From positions 3,506 through 59,553 of the forward strand of contig JAPLQY010000075.1 in the NCBI GenBank assembly GCA_026399475.1: a stretch of DNA of 56,048 nucleotides. Direction: 5' to 3'. The notes under the pieces were generated by a model. It searched no databases. It was not told where the DNA came from and saw only the letters and a program-made list of their open reading frames with translations. The translations under genes and the position numbers were made by a program. Shown here piece by piece: positions 8,045-18,384 of the stretch; the stretch's first letter is position 1, and every line of letters starts with the position of its first letter. This DNA is from Rhodocyclales bacterium (GTDB lineage: Bacteria > Pseudomonadota > Gammaproteobacteria > Burkholderiales > Rhodocyclaceae).

Positions 8045-9028
8045 ATGGCTGCTCCCAGCACTCAATGGAAGGAACGTATTGCTGCCGATGAGGCCGTGCG
8101 CCATGCCGGGTATGCGCGCGACTTCGAGCAGATTCAGGCGCTGAAGTCGGCAAAATACGGCAAGGGCCGTGCCTTGCACCGCAAGCAGCAGTTGGGGCTG
8201 CAAGCCAGCTTCGAGGTCCTGGCCGATCTGCCCGGGCATGCCCGGCACGGACTGTTTGCCCGGCCGGGCACATACGATGCATGGGTTCGACTGTCCAATG
8301 GCGGCACCGACCGCCAGGCTGACAAAAAGCCGGATGTGCGCGGATTTGCGATCAAGGTACGGGGCGTCAGCGGCCCCGGCGCGCTGGGCTCGGGCGCCAC
8401 GGAGAGTCAGGACTTCCTGCTGATCAATCATCCGGCTTTTGCCTTCGCCGGCGCCGACGAATTCGTCGGCCTGGTAAAAAGCCTGACAACGGGACCGGGC
8501 GCCCTGCTCGGATACCTGGTTTCTCGCTACGGTTTCCTCGGCGCGCTGGGGATGATGAAGCGCTTCGCCAGGACCTTCAATGCGCCCTTTACCGGGTTTG
8601 CTACCCAGCCGTTTTATTCCGCGGCACCGATTGCCTGCGGTCCCTATGCGGTGCGGGTGCGCCTGCAGGCAGCCAGTGACGAGGTGAAGCCGGTGGCGTC
8701 GGCGGATTGGGCCGGGGATTTTCGCGCCCGCCTGGATCGCGGTCCGCTGCAGTTCAAGCTGCAGCTGCAATTTTTCGTCGACGAAGCGCGCACGCCGATC
8801 GAGGACGCTTCGGTCGACTGGCCCGAAGACGTGGCCCCCTATGTCACGGTCGGCGTGCTGACCATCCCGCAGCAGGATTCGCAGGCTGCGGCAGGCCAGG
8901 TGCTGGCGGCAGAGATCGAGGCGGCGGCATTCGATCCGTGGAGCGCGCTGGTGGAGCATCGCCCCCTGGGTGAAGTCATGCGCGCTCGAAAAGTGGTGTA
9001 CTACCAGAGCCAGACCGGAAGACGCTAG
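8045..9028 (+). CDS. Catalase-family haem protein (non-classical, short form)
   Basis: Protein of 327 residues, shorter than true catalases (about 480 or more). Core motifs of the superfamily are present: LHRKQQLGLQASFEV (position of the distal histidine), WVRLSNG, PDVRGFAIKV, and QDFLLINHPAF. The C-terminus has FDPWSALVEHRPLGEVMRAR followed by KVVYYQSQ, which offers an RxxxY arrangement that could hold the proximal tyrosine. This form resembles the catalase-like group that includes allene-oxide-synthase-type and peroxidase-like members. Whether it dismutates hydrogen peroxide or acts on lipid peroxides cannot be told. The ribosome site is AGGAGAG. Confidence 0.85.
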   Translation: MAAPSTQWKERIAADEAVRHAGYARDFEQIQALKSAKYGKGRALHRKQQLGLQASFEVLADLPGHARHGLFARPGTYDAWVRLSNGGTDRQADKKPDVRGFAIKVRGVSGPGALGSGATESQDFLLINHPAFAFAGADEFVGLVKSLTTGPGALLGYLVSRYGFLGALGMMKRFARTFNAPFTGFATQPFYSAAPIACGPYAVRVRLQAASDEVKPVASADWAGDFRARLDRGPLQFKLQLQFFVDEARTPIEDASVDWPEDVAPYVTVGVLTIPQQDSQAAAGQVLAAEIEAAAFDPWSALVEHRPLGEVMRARKVVYYQSQTGRR

Positions 9029-9048
9029 GAGCGGCCTGCCGGCGGAGG

Positions 9049-9076
9049 ATTGAAATCCGTCCGGCAATCCCCATGT
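9049..9076 (+). promoter_or_regulatory. Sigma-32 (RpoH) heat-shock promoter of clpB
   Basis: ATTGAAA (9049-9055), a 13-base spacer, then CCCCATGT (9069-9076). This closely matches the RpoH consensus CTTGAAA-N(13-17)-CCCCATNT. The -10 element ends 33 bases before the clpB start, as expected for a ClpB disaggregase gene. Confidence 0.85.
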
Positions 9077-9109
9077 TATTGGCAGTGATTAATTACTGGG
9101 GCTTTCGCC

Positions 9110-11716
<2,607 letters not shown>

Positions 11717-11732
11717 AAGCTTGCAAGCGGCG

Positions 11733-11777
11733 AGGCTCCGGCGTAGCGTAACAGCCGTTATGTCTGTGCCGGAGCCT
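11733..11777 (+). other. Hairpin downstream of clpB
   Basis: The 10-base arms AGGCTCCGGC (11733-11742) and GCCGGAGCCT (11768-11777) are perfectly complementary around a 25-base loop, 17 bases after the clpB stop. There is no T-run, so it may protect the 3' end or be a weak terminator. Confidence 0.35.
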
Positions 11778-11929
11778 GCCGTGCGCCGGCCCGCCGCCAG
11801 GCGGCCCGGTGCCTTGGTGCCGCGCATAGTTCACCGTAACGATTGCTTACAAAACGTGCCGCGATTGCAGAGATTTTCTTACACGCGCGGAGTCGAATAG
11901 GCACCATCGGAAAAGAAGAGGTGCATGCC

Positions 11930-12295
11930 ATGAAAAAGATCACACTGATAATTGCGCTCCTGCTGCTGGGAGCGGGAGGCGTCGGCAATGCATGGGCAGA
12001 TCATGGACACGTGCGTTTCGGCGTGATGATCGGTCCCTATTGGGGTGGTCCGTGGCATTACCCGCCGCCCTACTACTATCCGCCCTACTACTACCCGCCG
12101 GTCGTGGTGCAGCCGCAGGCCCCGCAGGTCTATATCGAACAGCCCCAGGCGCCCGCCGCACCACCTCCCCCCGCGCCCGTTGCGGCGGCACCGGCCAATT
12201 ACTGGTACTACTGCGCCGCGGCGAGGGGCTATTACCCCTATGTCAAGGAATGTCCCGGCGGATGGCAGAAGGTATTGCCGCAGCCGCCCAACTAG
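11930..12295 (+). CDS. Small exported Pro/Tyr-rich protein with YYC-GYYPYV-C-W motif
   Basis: Protein of 121 residues starting at ATG 11930, after an AAGAAGAGG ribosome site. A Sec signal peptide is clear (MKKITLIIALLLLGAGGVGNAWAD). The mature part is a low-complexity run of Pro and Tyr. It ends in a compact block, YWYYCAAARGYYPYVKECPG, followed by GWQKVLPQ. The same block closes the protein at 12894-13313. The two cysteines could form a disulfide. The function is unknown; an envelope or surface-exposed role is inferred from the signal peptide and the glycine-zipper neighbours. Confidence 0.8.
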   Translation: MKKITLIIALLLLGAGGVGNAWADHGHVRFGVMIGPYWGGPWHYPPPYYYPPYYYPPVVVQPQAPQVYIEQPQAPAAPPPPAPVAAAPANYWYYCAAARGYYPYVKECPGGWQKVLPQPPN

Positions 12296-12319
12296 CTCTG
12301 AGTCGAATCAGAGGTCATC

Positions 12320-12880
12320 ATGATCAAATCACCAGTTTCTTCCATCGCCGCCGCGTCAGCCGTGCTGCTGCTCGCCGGATGCGCCGTCGTACCGACCGGC
12401 CCGAGCGTGATGGCGCTGCCCGGGACCGGCAAGAACTTCGAGCAATTCCGCAGCGACGATGCCGAATGCCGCCAGTTTGCCCAGCACCAGATCGGTGGCA
12501 CCGACGCGAACCAGGCCGCGGCCGATGCCGGCGTGCGCAGCGCCGCTATCGGCACGGTGGTGGGCGCCGTTGCCGGTGCAGCCATAGGTGGCCGCGATAG
12601 TGCCGGTGTCGGCGCCGGCACCGGCTTGCTGGTCGGCAGCATGGCCGGCACTGGCGCCGCCCAGGGGTCCGCTTATGCAACCCAGCGCAACTACGACAAT
12701 GCCTACGTCCAGTGCATGTACGCGAAGGGCCAGCAGGTGCCGGTCTCCGGTGCCGTGGCTCGCAGCCGGGTCCAGGCGCCGGCCGAGCGGGCTGCTCCCA
12801 CGCCGCCGCCGGGTGCTTACTACCCGCCGCCGCCCCCGGGCTATGGGTCGCCGCAACCGCCGGGTCCGCCCTCACGCTGA
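12320..12880 (+). CDS. Glycine-zipper outer-membrane lipoprotein
   Basis: Protein of 186 residues with a lipoprotein signal peptide and lipobox LAGC at about 18-21, followed by AVVP. A Gly/Ala-rich zipper (IGTVVGAVAGAAIGGRDSAG, then GTGLLVGSMAGTGAAQG) could form two short membrane-inserting helices. It contains two conserved cysteines (DAECRQFA and YVQCMYAKG) and a Pro-rich tail. Similar YMGG/glycine-zipper lipoproteins are envelope proteins of uncertain role. It is the second of four envelope genes in one orientation (11930-14084), probably cotranscribed. Confidence 0.82.
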   Translation: MIKSPVSSIAAASAVLLLAGCAVVPTGPSVMALPGTGKNFEQFRSDDAECRQFAQHQIGGTDANQAAADAGVRSAAIGTVVGAVAGAAIGGRDSAGVGAGTGLLVGSMAGTGAAQGSAYATQRNYDNAYVQCMYAKGQQVPVSGAVARSRVQAPAERAAPTPPPGAYYPPPPPGYGSPQPPGPPSR

Positions 12881-12893
12881 TCGGGAGATGAAC

Positions 12894-13313
12894 ATGCGTT
12901 ATATGAAACATGTCCTCGCTGCTCTCCTGTTGCTGCCTTGCCTTGCTGGCGTCAGCCTGGCCGAGGAACGGCATCACAGGGATGGCCGGGCACAGTGGCA
13001 CGGTGAAATCGGTCGCTTCCACGAACACGACATTGAACGGTGGCGGGGTGGGCGCTGGCATCACGGTCGTCACGAGGGGCGTTACGGGTGGTGGTGGATC
13101 GTCGGTAGCGTCTGGTACTTCTACCCGGCGCGGGTCGATACTTATCCCGATCCCTACCAGCCGCCGGTGGTGGCGCCCGTGATCGTTGCGCCGCCGGCAC
13201 CCGCTCCGGCACAGTACTGGTATTACTGCGCGAATCCGGCGGGTTACTACCCATATGTAGCCCAGTGCACCGTAAACTGGCAACGGGTTCCGGCCACGGC
13301 GCCGCCCCGCTGA
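12894..13313 (+). CDS. Small exported protein with YYC-GYYPYV-C-W motif
   Basis: Protein of 139 residues from ATG 12894 (MRYMKHVLAALLLLPCLAGV). This start is preferred over ATG 12888 because GGGAG lies 6 bases upstream of it. A Sec signal peptide ends near SLAEE. The middle is His/Arg/Trp-rich (GGRWHHGRHEGRYGWWW). The C-terminus, YWYYCANPAGYYPYVAQCTV then NWQRV, is clearly related to the end of the protein at 11930-12295, giving a diverged paralog pair on either side of the lipoprotein. The His-rich stretch could bind metal. The function is unknown. Confidence 0.78.
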   Translation: MRYMKHVLAALLLLPCLAGVSLAEERHHRDGRAQWHGEIGRFHEHDIERWRGGRWHHGRHEGRYGWWWIVGSVWYFYPARVDTYPDPYQPPVVAPVIVAPPAPAPAQYWYYCANPAGYYPYVAQCTVNWQRVPATAPPR

Positions 13314-13337
13314 TCTGTCACCCAAGGATATTTCGAC

Positions 13338-14084
13338 ATGGAAAACGTTTCCAAAGCAGCTTCGTCTCCCTCCCTGCATCCCGTGTTGTGGGTCGCCGGA
13401 ATTTCAGTGACCGTGCTGTCCCTGGCCGGCATCGCTGCGCTGACCGGGCTCTTGCCCCTCAAATCGGCTTCGGCCCCAGAGCGGCAGGCCATCGTCACCA
13501 CAGCGCCGGCGGTGGAGCCACCGGTTGCGCCCGTCGTGCCGTCCTCCGCTCCGGTCGTCGCGCCGCCGGCATCGACGGTTCCAGTCAGCAAGACGCTTCC
13601 GGCAATCCATCACAAGACGGAAAAAAAGAAAGTCGCGCAGGATGTTCCCGCGAATCCGCCCGCAGTGCCGCCGCCCCTCGCCAGCGGCGTTCCACCTGAC
13701 TACGTGCCACCTGCGCCGTCCGCTGCCCCCGTTCCACCCGCGCCGCTACCCTGCGCCGATTGCGGCGTCATCGCCAACGTGCGTCAAGTGACCAATGAGG
13801 GCCAGGGGACGGGTGCAGGCGCCATCATCGGAGGTCTCGCCGGTGGGGCTCTGGCGAGCAACGTCGGTCGCGGCAACACGCGCACGCTGGCCACCATCGC
13901 CGGCGCGGTCGGCGGTGGAATGCTCGGCAACTCCATCGAGAAATCCCAGCACCGGACCACGAGCTACCAAGTCACCGTGCGCATGGAAGATGGCACCACC
14001 CGCACAGTCGCCGCCGACACCATGCCGTCCTGGCGCATCGGCGACAAGGTCAAGCTGACCAGCGGCACTATCGTTTCGCGCTGA
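13338..14084 (+). CDS. Glycine-zipper 2TM domain protein with Pro/Ala-rich linker
   Basis: Protein of 248 residues. One N-terminal membrane anchor (VLWVAGISVTVLSLAGIAAL) is followed by a long Ala/Pro/Val linker that would span the periplasm. Next comes CADCGVIANVRQVTNEGQGTG, and then a glycine-zipper 2TM domain (GAIIGGLAGGALASNVG, GAVGGGMLGNSIEK). The end resembles the SlyB/17-kDa antigen C-terminal strand segment (YQVTVRMEDGTTRTV). Such proteins sit in the cell envelope and are often stress-related. It is the last gene of the envelope group that starts at 11930. Confidence 0.82.
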   Translation: MENVSKAASSPSLHPVLWVAGISVTVLSLAGIAALTGLLPLKSASAPERQAIVTTAPAVEPPVAPVVPSSAPVVAPPASTVPVSKTLPAIHHKTEKKKVAQDVPANPPAVPPPLASGVPPDYVPPAPSAAPVPPAPLPCADCGVIANVRQVTNEGQGTGAGAIIGGLAGGALASNVGRGNTRTLATIAGAVGGGMLGNSIEKSQHRTTSYQVTVRMEDGTTRTVAADTMPSWRIGDKVKLTSGTIVSR

Positions 14085-14181
14085 CTTGCAAGCGCTTCAT
14101 GGAGGCGGGTGCAAAGTTGGGGCAGGGGTGGATGCACAAGTTATCCGTTGAGAGCGCATGCGTGATAAGGGATGCAAGTCG

Positions 14182-15456
14182 ATGCTGACTCTGCACCATG
14201 CACGCAAGTTTGCCAACCGGTTCGGCCCCGGACTGATTACTGGCGCAGCCGACGACGACCCCAGCGGACTTGCCACCTATTCCCAGGCGGGTGCGCAATT
14301 CGGGGTCGGGCTGCTATGGACGCTGGCCTTTACGACGCCGCTGATGGTCAGTATCCAGATGGTCAGCGCACGCGTTGGATGGCTTACCGGCCATGGTCTG
14401 GCCTGGAACATCCGCCGCGTGATGCCGAAATGGATCACCGCCGGTATCGTTGTCCTGCTTGTCTTCGCCAACACGCTCAACATTGCCGCAGATATTGCGG
14501 CGATGGGCGAGGCCCTTCAGTTGATTGTCGGCGGCCCCGAGCATGGCCATGCCCTGGTATTCGGCCTGATATGCACGGTGCTCCCGTTGTGGCTGAGCTA
14601 TGAGTCCATGGTCAGCGTGTTGAAGTGGCTTACGCTGGCGCTGCTCGCCTATGTTGCCGTAGTATTCATGTTGCATGTCGACTGGGAGCGCGTGATGGTG
14701 GATACAGCCATCCCTTCGTTTCAATCGGGTGGCGCCTACTGGATCATGGTCGTCGCCGTACTGGGCACAACCATCAGCCCTTATCTGTTTTTCTGGCAGG
14801 CATCCCAGGAAGCCGAACAGCGGCGCAGGATGGATCTCGATAGCAGCGCTGGCGTCAGCCTTGCGACCAACGCCAGCTTCGTGCATGAGCACCTCTCCCG
14901 CATCAAGCTCGACACGGTGGTCGGGATGGTGTTTTCCAACGTGATCGCATTCTGCGTCATGCTCGCCACGGCGATTACCCTCAATCAGCATGGCATTACC
15001 GACATTCAGACCACGAAACAGGCGGCCGAAGCACTGCGTCCGCTGGCCGGCGAATTCACGTTTGTCCTGTTTGCTCTCGGTATTATCGGTACCGGGATGC
15101 TCGCGGTTCCGGTCCTCGCCGCATCGGCCGGTTATGCAGTGGCGGATGCATTCGAATGGCGATCGGGTCTGGATCATGATGTTCTCGAAGCCAAGGGATT
15201 TTTTGGCGTGATTGCCGCTTCCACGATTATCGGGACCTTGATCGACTTCACGCCGCTCGATCCGATCAAAGCCCTGGTCTGGAGTGCTGTCGTCAACGGC
15301 ATCATCGCCGTTCCGATCATGGCGGTCATGATGTGGCTGGGCAGCAATCGGGAGATTCTTGGCGATTACACCCTTAGCAGGCGTCATCTGGTTCTCGGCT
15401 GGTTTGCAACCGCAGTGATGGCGGCGGCCGTGGTAGCGATGATTGTTGCCGGGTAG
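14182..15456 (+). CDS. NRAMP-family metal ion transporter (divergent)
   Basis: Protein of 424 residues from ATG 14182, chosen because AAGGGA lies 9 bases upstream; ATG 14158 would add 8 residues. About 11 membrane helices are evident. The first helix reads FGPGLITGAADDDPSGLATY. NRAMP metal-ion transporters carry DPGN here, and this protein has DPSG, as in a large related bacterial subgroup. Helix 6 lacks an obvious A/MPH metal motif (VPVLAASAGYAVADAF), so manganese or iron transport should not be assumed. The protein is complete and stands alone. Confidence 0.82.
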   Translation: MLTLHHARKFANRFGPGLITGAADDDPSGLATYSQAGAQFGVGLLWTLAFTTPLMVSIQMVSARVGWLTGHGLAWNIRRVMPKWITAGIVVLLVFANTLNIAADIAAMGEALQLIVGGPEHGHALVFGLICTVLPLWLSYESMVSVLKWLTLALLAYVAVVFMLHVDWERVMVDTAIPSFQSGGAYWIMVVAVLGTTISPYLFFWQASQEAEQRRRMDLDSSAGVSLATNASFVHEHLSRIKLDTVVGMVFSNVIAFCVMLATAITLNQHGITDIQTTKQAAEALRPLAGEFTFVLFALGIIGTGMLAVPVLAASAGYAVADAFEWRSGLDHDVLEAKGFFGVIAASTIIGTLIDFTPLDPIKALVWSAVVNGIIAVPIMAVMMWLGSNREILGDYTLSRRHLVLGWFATAVMAAAVVAMIVAG

Positions 15457-15535
15457 CGATCCTTCGTCCGAGTGACTCCCTCCAATCCTTGATGCCCCTG
15501 ATCGTCCAGCCGCGGATTTCGGTTAGCATCGCTTG

Positions 15536-16771
15536 ATGACTCCGAATTCGACTGTCCGTGCGGATGCTGCGGTGATTGCGCTGGTGGGTGTCGCCCATGC
15601 CACCTCGCACCTGTTTCACCTGTTGTTGCCGCCGCTGTTTCCGCTCCTGATGCCGGACTTCGGTTTCGGCTATACCGAGGCCGGTTTTTTGATGACCGTG
15701 TTCTTCACGATCTCCGGCATGGGTCAGGCTTTTGCCGGGATCGTGGTTGATCGCTATGGTGCGCGCCGGGTGCTGATGGCCGGAGTGGGATTGCTCGCGG
15801 CTTCCGGCGTGGCGCTCTCGGTGGCGGTCAACTATCCGATGCTGTTGCTGGCGGTGGCTCTGGCCGGGATGGGCAATTCGGTATTCCATCCGGCAGATTT
15901 TTCCCTGCTCAACAAGAAGGTTTCGTCAGCACGTCTCGGCTACGCATTTTCGGTGCATGGCCTGTCGGGCAATCTCGGCTGGGCCATTGGCGCGACAATC
16001 TCAGGTATGGCGCTGGCATGGGCCGGTTGGCGTGTTGCCGGCGTAGCGGCGACTTTGGTCGCCTTGTGTTCCGTCGCCGCATTGCAGATGGCACGCCCCC
16101 TGCTAGATGACGATGTGGCGAAAGTCGGTGCCGGCGCTGCGGCGAGGGGGGCGACATTCGGTTTCCTCAGCACCCCGGTGATCTGGCTGGCTTTCACTTT
16201 TTTTCTGCTGATTACGGCGGCCTTTGGCGGTTTGCAGAGCTTCTCTGCGCCGGTGCTGGGGGGCATCTACGGACTGACGCCAGCGGCAGGCGTAGCGGCG
16301 CTGACCGGCTATTTGCTGGGGTCGGCGGCAGGCATGGTGATCGGCGGTTTCGTTGCCGTGCGCGTGCATGCGCATGACCGTACAGTGGGCGCCGCACTGG
16401 TTGGCGCGGCCATTTTCGCTTCCATGCTGGCCAGCGGATTGCCGCCGGCCTGGAGTGTCATTCCCCTGATGGTCGGCATTGGCGTCGGTGTCGGTCTCGC
16501 CGGACCTTCGCGCGACCTGCTGGTGCGCCGAGTCGCCACCGATTCCCTGGCAGGCGGCAATGCTTCGCCGGCGTTTGGCCGGGTCTATGGCTTCGTCTAC
16601 TCCGGACTGGATGTCGGTCTGGCCATGGGGCCGCTGGCGTTTGGCGCGCTGCTGGATGCCGGCGGCCGCGATGGCGTGTTGCCGGGCGTGGCGCTGTTGC
16701 AGATACTCGCGGTGCTGACGGTGCTGTCGATGGGCCGCAAGGTCGGCCGGGCGGCACCTATATCCGGCTAG
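15536..16771 (+). CDS. Major facilitator superfamily transporter
   Basis: Protein of 411 residues with about 12 membrane helices. ATG 15536 is taken as the start; a TTG directly before it is less likely. The region between helices 2 and 3 has GIVVDRYGARRVLMAG, the MFS motif A (GxxxDRxGRR-like). N-terminal HATSHLFHLLLPPLFPLLMP resembles the fosmidomycin-resistance-like MFS group. The substrate is unknown. Its last 14 bases overlap the convergent acyl-CoA synthetase gene. Confidence 0.88.
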   Translation: MTPNSTVRADAAVIALVGVAHATSHLFHLLLPPLFPLLMPDFGFGYTEAGFLMTVFFTISGMGQAFAGIVVDRYGARRVLMAGVGLLAASGVALSVAVNYPMLLLAVALAGMGNSVFHPADFSLLNKKVSSARLGYAFSVHGLSGNLGWAIGATISGMALAWAGWRVAGVAATLVALCSVAALQMARPLLDDDVAKVGAGAAARGATFGFLSTPVIWLAFTFFLLITAAFGGLQSFSAPVLGGIYGLTPAAGVAALTGYLLGSAAGMVIGGFVAVRVHAHDRTVGAALVGAAIFASMLASGLPPAWSVIPLMVGIGVGVGLAGPSRDLLVRRVATDSLAGGNASPAFGRVYGFVYSGLDVGLAMGPLAFGALLDAGGRDGVLPGVALLQILAVLTVLSMGRKVGRAAPISG

Positions 16772-18311
16772 TGCGTCCGGCCCAGTACGGCTCGCGCATG
16801 TCGCGCTTGAGGGTCTTGCCCGCGGCATTGCGCGGAAAGGCCGGTTTGATGACAACATCCTGGACACGCTGATAGCGCGCCGCGACGCGTTCGTTGATCC
16901 AGTCGCGCAGTTCTTCCGCCGTCACCTGCCCGCAGAACGCGTCGGCGCCGGCTTTCAATACAACGGCGGCGATCGGAGTTTCACCCCGGGTTTCATGGGG
17001 GATGCCAAACACGGCCACCTCGGCAACGGCCGGGTGGCGGGCGGCGACTTCCTCGATGTCGCGCGGATAGACCTTGACCCCGCCCGAATCGATCATGTCC
17101 TTCTTGCGATCGACCAGGTAGAGATAGCCCTCGTCGTCGAGGTAGCCGATGTCGCCGCTGCAGATCCAGCCGTCGCGCAGGGTTTCTGCGGTGAGCTCCG
17201 GCTTGCGCCAGTAACCCTGCATGACAAACGGACCGCGCCCGACGATCTCGCCGGGCTGGCCCGGCGGCAGGTCGTGGCCGTCGTCGCCAACAATGCGCAC
17301 TTCGCTGAAGGCTTGCGGGCAGCCCACTGAGCCGGCCTTGCGTACGGCATCGGTCTTGTCGAGAATGGTGACAAAGCCTTCGGTCAGTCCGTAGAGCTCG
17401 TGGAAACGGCCGGGCAGCAACAGCTCGAGCTGGTCCTTGCGCGACTGTGCCAGCGGTGCGCCGAGCGACAGGATCATCTGCAGCGAAGCGAGTTTGTCGG
17501 GATCGAAAGCGGGCGAATCGAGCAGGGCGATGATCTGTGCCGGCACCACCATGATGTGGGTGACCTTTTCCTGCGCGATGGTGTCTATCATTGCCGCAGG
17601 ATCGAATTGGCGATGCAGGATGTAGGTGGCACCGAGGTGGAAGGCCGGCATCAGGGTCACGAAGGCGCCGTTGAATACGATGGCGCCGGTATGCAATACA
17701 ACCGATTCCGGCGTCATGCGCCAGGCAGCGCCGAGCAGCAGGGCGTACATCGCACGCACGCGATGGCTGTGCATGATGCCCTTGGGCAGGCCGGTGGTGC
17801 CCGAGGTGTACATGATGTTGAAAAGATCGTCTGCCGTGACCGCAGCAGAAAGCGGCCTGGTCTCCGGCGCGGCCGCTGCCAGTGCCGGGTAGTTGCCCCA
17901 GGGTGGCTGGTTGGCGTCGATCAGAAGCACGCGAGCCGGAGACAGCGTCGCCAGTTCCGGCAACACGTCTTCGACTACCGGCAGCAGGCTTTGCTGCGTG
18001 ACCAGGCAGATGGCCCCGGCATCATTGATCAGGGCGGACAAGCCGATGCCGGTCAGCAGAGGGGAAAGAGGCACCGCCACTGCGCCGATTGTGGCGCAGG
18101 CCCAGTAAAGTTCCAGCAGTTCCAGCGTATTGCCCATCAGCGTGGCAACACGCTCGCCTTTCTTCACGCCCAGCCCGGTCAGCAGATGCGCGACCTGGTT
18201 GACTCTGGCGTGGAAGCTGCGGAAGTCCATTCGCCGCTGGCCAAATACCACGGCCGTGGCATGCGGGCGATAGCGGGCGTGGTGTTCCAGCAGGGATGAA
18301 AGCTCCATCAT
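16758..18311 (-). CDS. AMP-dependent acyl-CoA synthetase/ligase
   Basis: Protein of 517 residues of the ANL superfamily. The AMP-binding P-loop is IMYTSGTTGLPKGIMHSHR. The A5 segment is HELYGLTEGFVTI, the hinge region has DGWICSGDIGYLDDEGYLYL and DRKKDMIDSGGVKVYPRDIE, and the catalytic lysine is in NAAGKTLKRDMREPYW near the C-terminus. It activates a carboxylic acid, probably a fatty or aryl acid, to the acyl-CoA through an acyl-adenylate; the exact acid cannot be read. The gene is monocistronic and convergent with the MFS gene. Confidence 0.92.
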   Translation of the reverse strand: MMELSSLLEHHARYRPHATAVVFGQRRMDFRSFHARVNQVAHLLTGLGVKKGERVATLMGNTLELLELYWACATIGAVAVPLSPLLTGIGLSALINDAGAICLVTQQSLLPVVEDVLPELATLSPARVLLIDANQPPWGNYPALAAAAPETRPLSAAVTADDLFNIMYTSGTTGLPKGIMHSHRVRAMYALLLGAAWRMTPESVVLHTGAIVFNGAFVTLMPAFHLGATYILHRQFDPAAMIDTIAQEKVTHIMVVPAQIIALLDSPAFDPDKLASLQMILSLGAPLAQSRKDQLELLLPGRFHELYGLTEGFVTILDKTDAVRKAGSVGCPQAFSEVRIVGDDGHDLPPGQPGEIVGRGPFVMQGYWRKPELTAETLRDGWICSGDIGYLDDEGYLYLVDRKKDMIDSGGVKVYPRDIEEVAARHPAVAEVAVFGIPHETRGETPIAAVVLKAGADAFCGQVTAEELRDWINERVAARYQRVQDVVIKPAFPRNAAGKTLKRDMREPYWAGRTSRI

Positions 18312-18384
18312 CGGATTCGGTGCCTTCCACGGTCTGTGAACTGCCGCGCGCGGGTGGAGAACGCCGGCAGTATGCAGCCGGACA

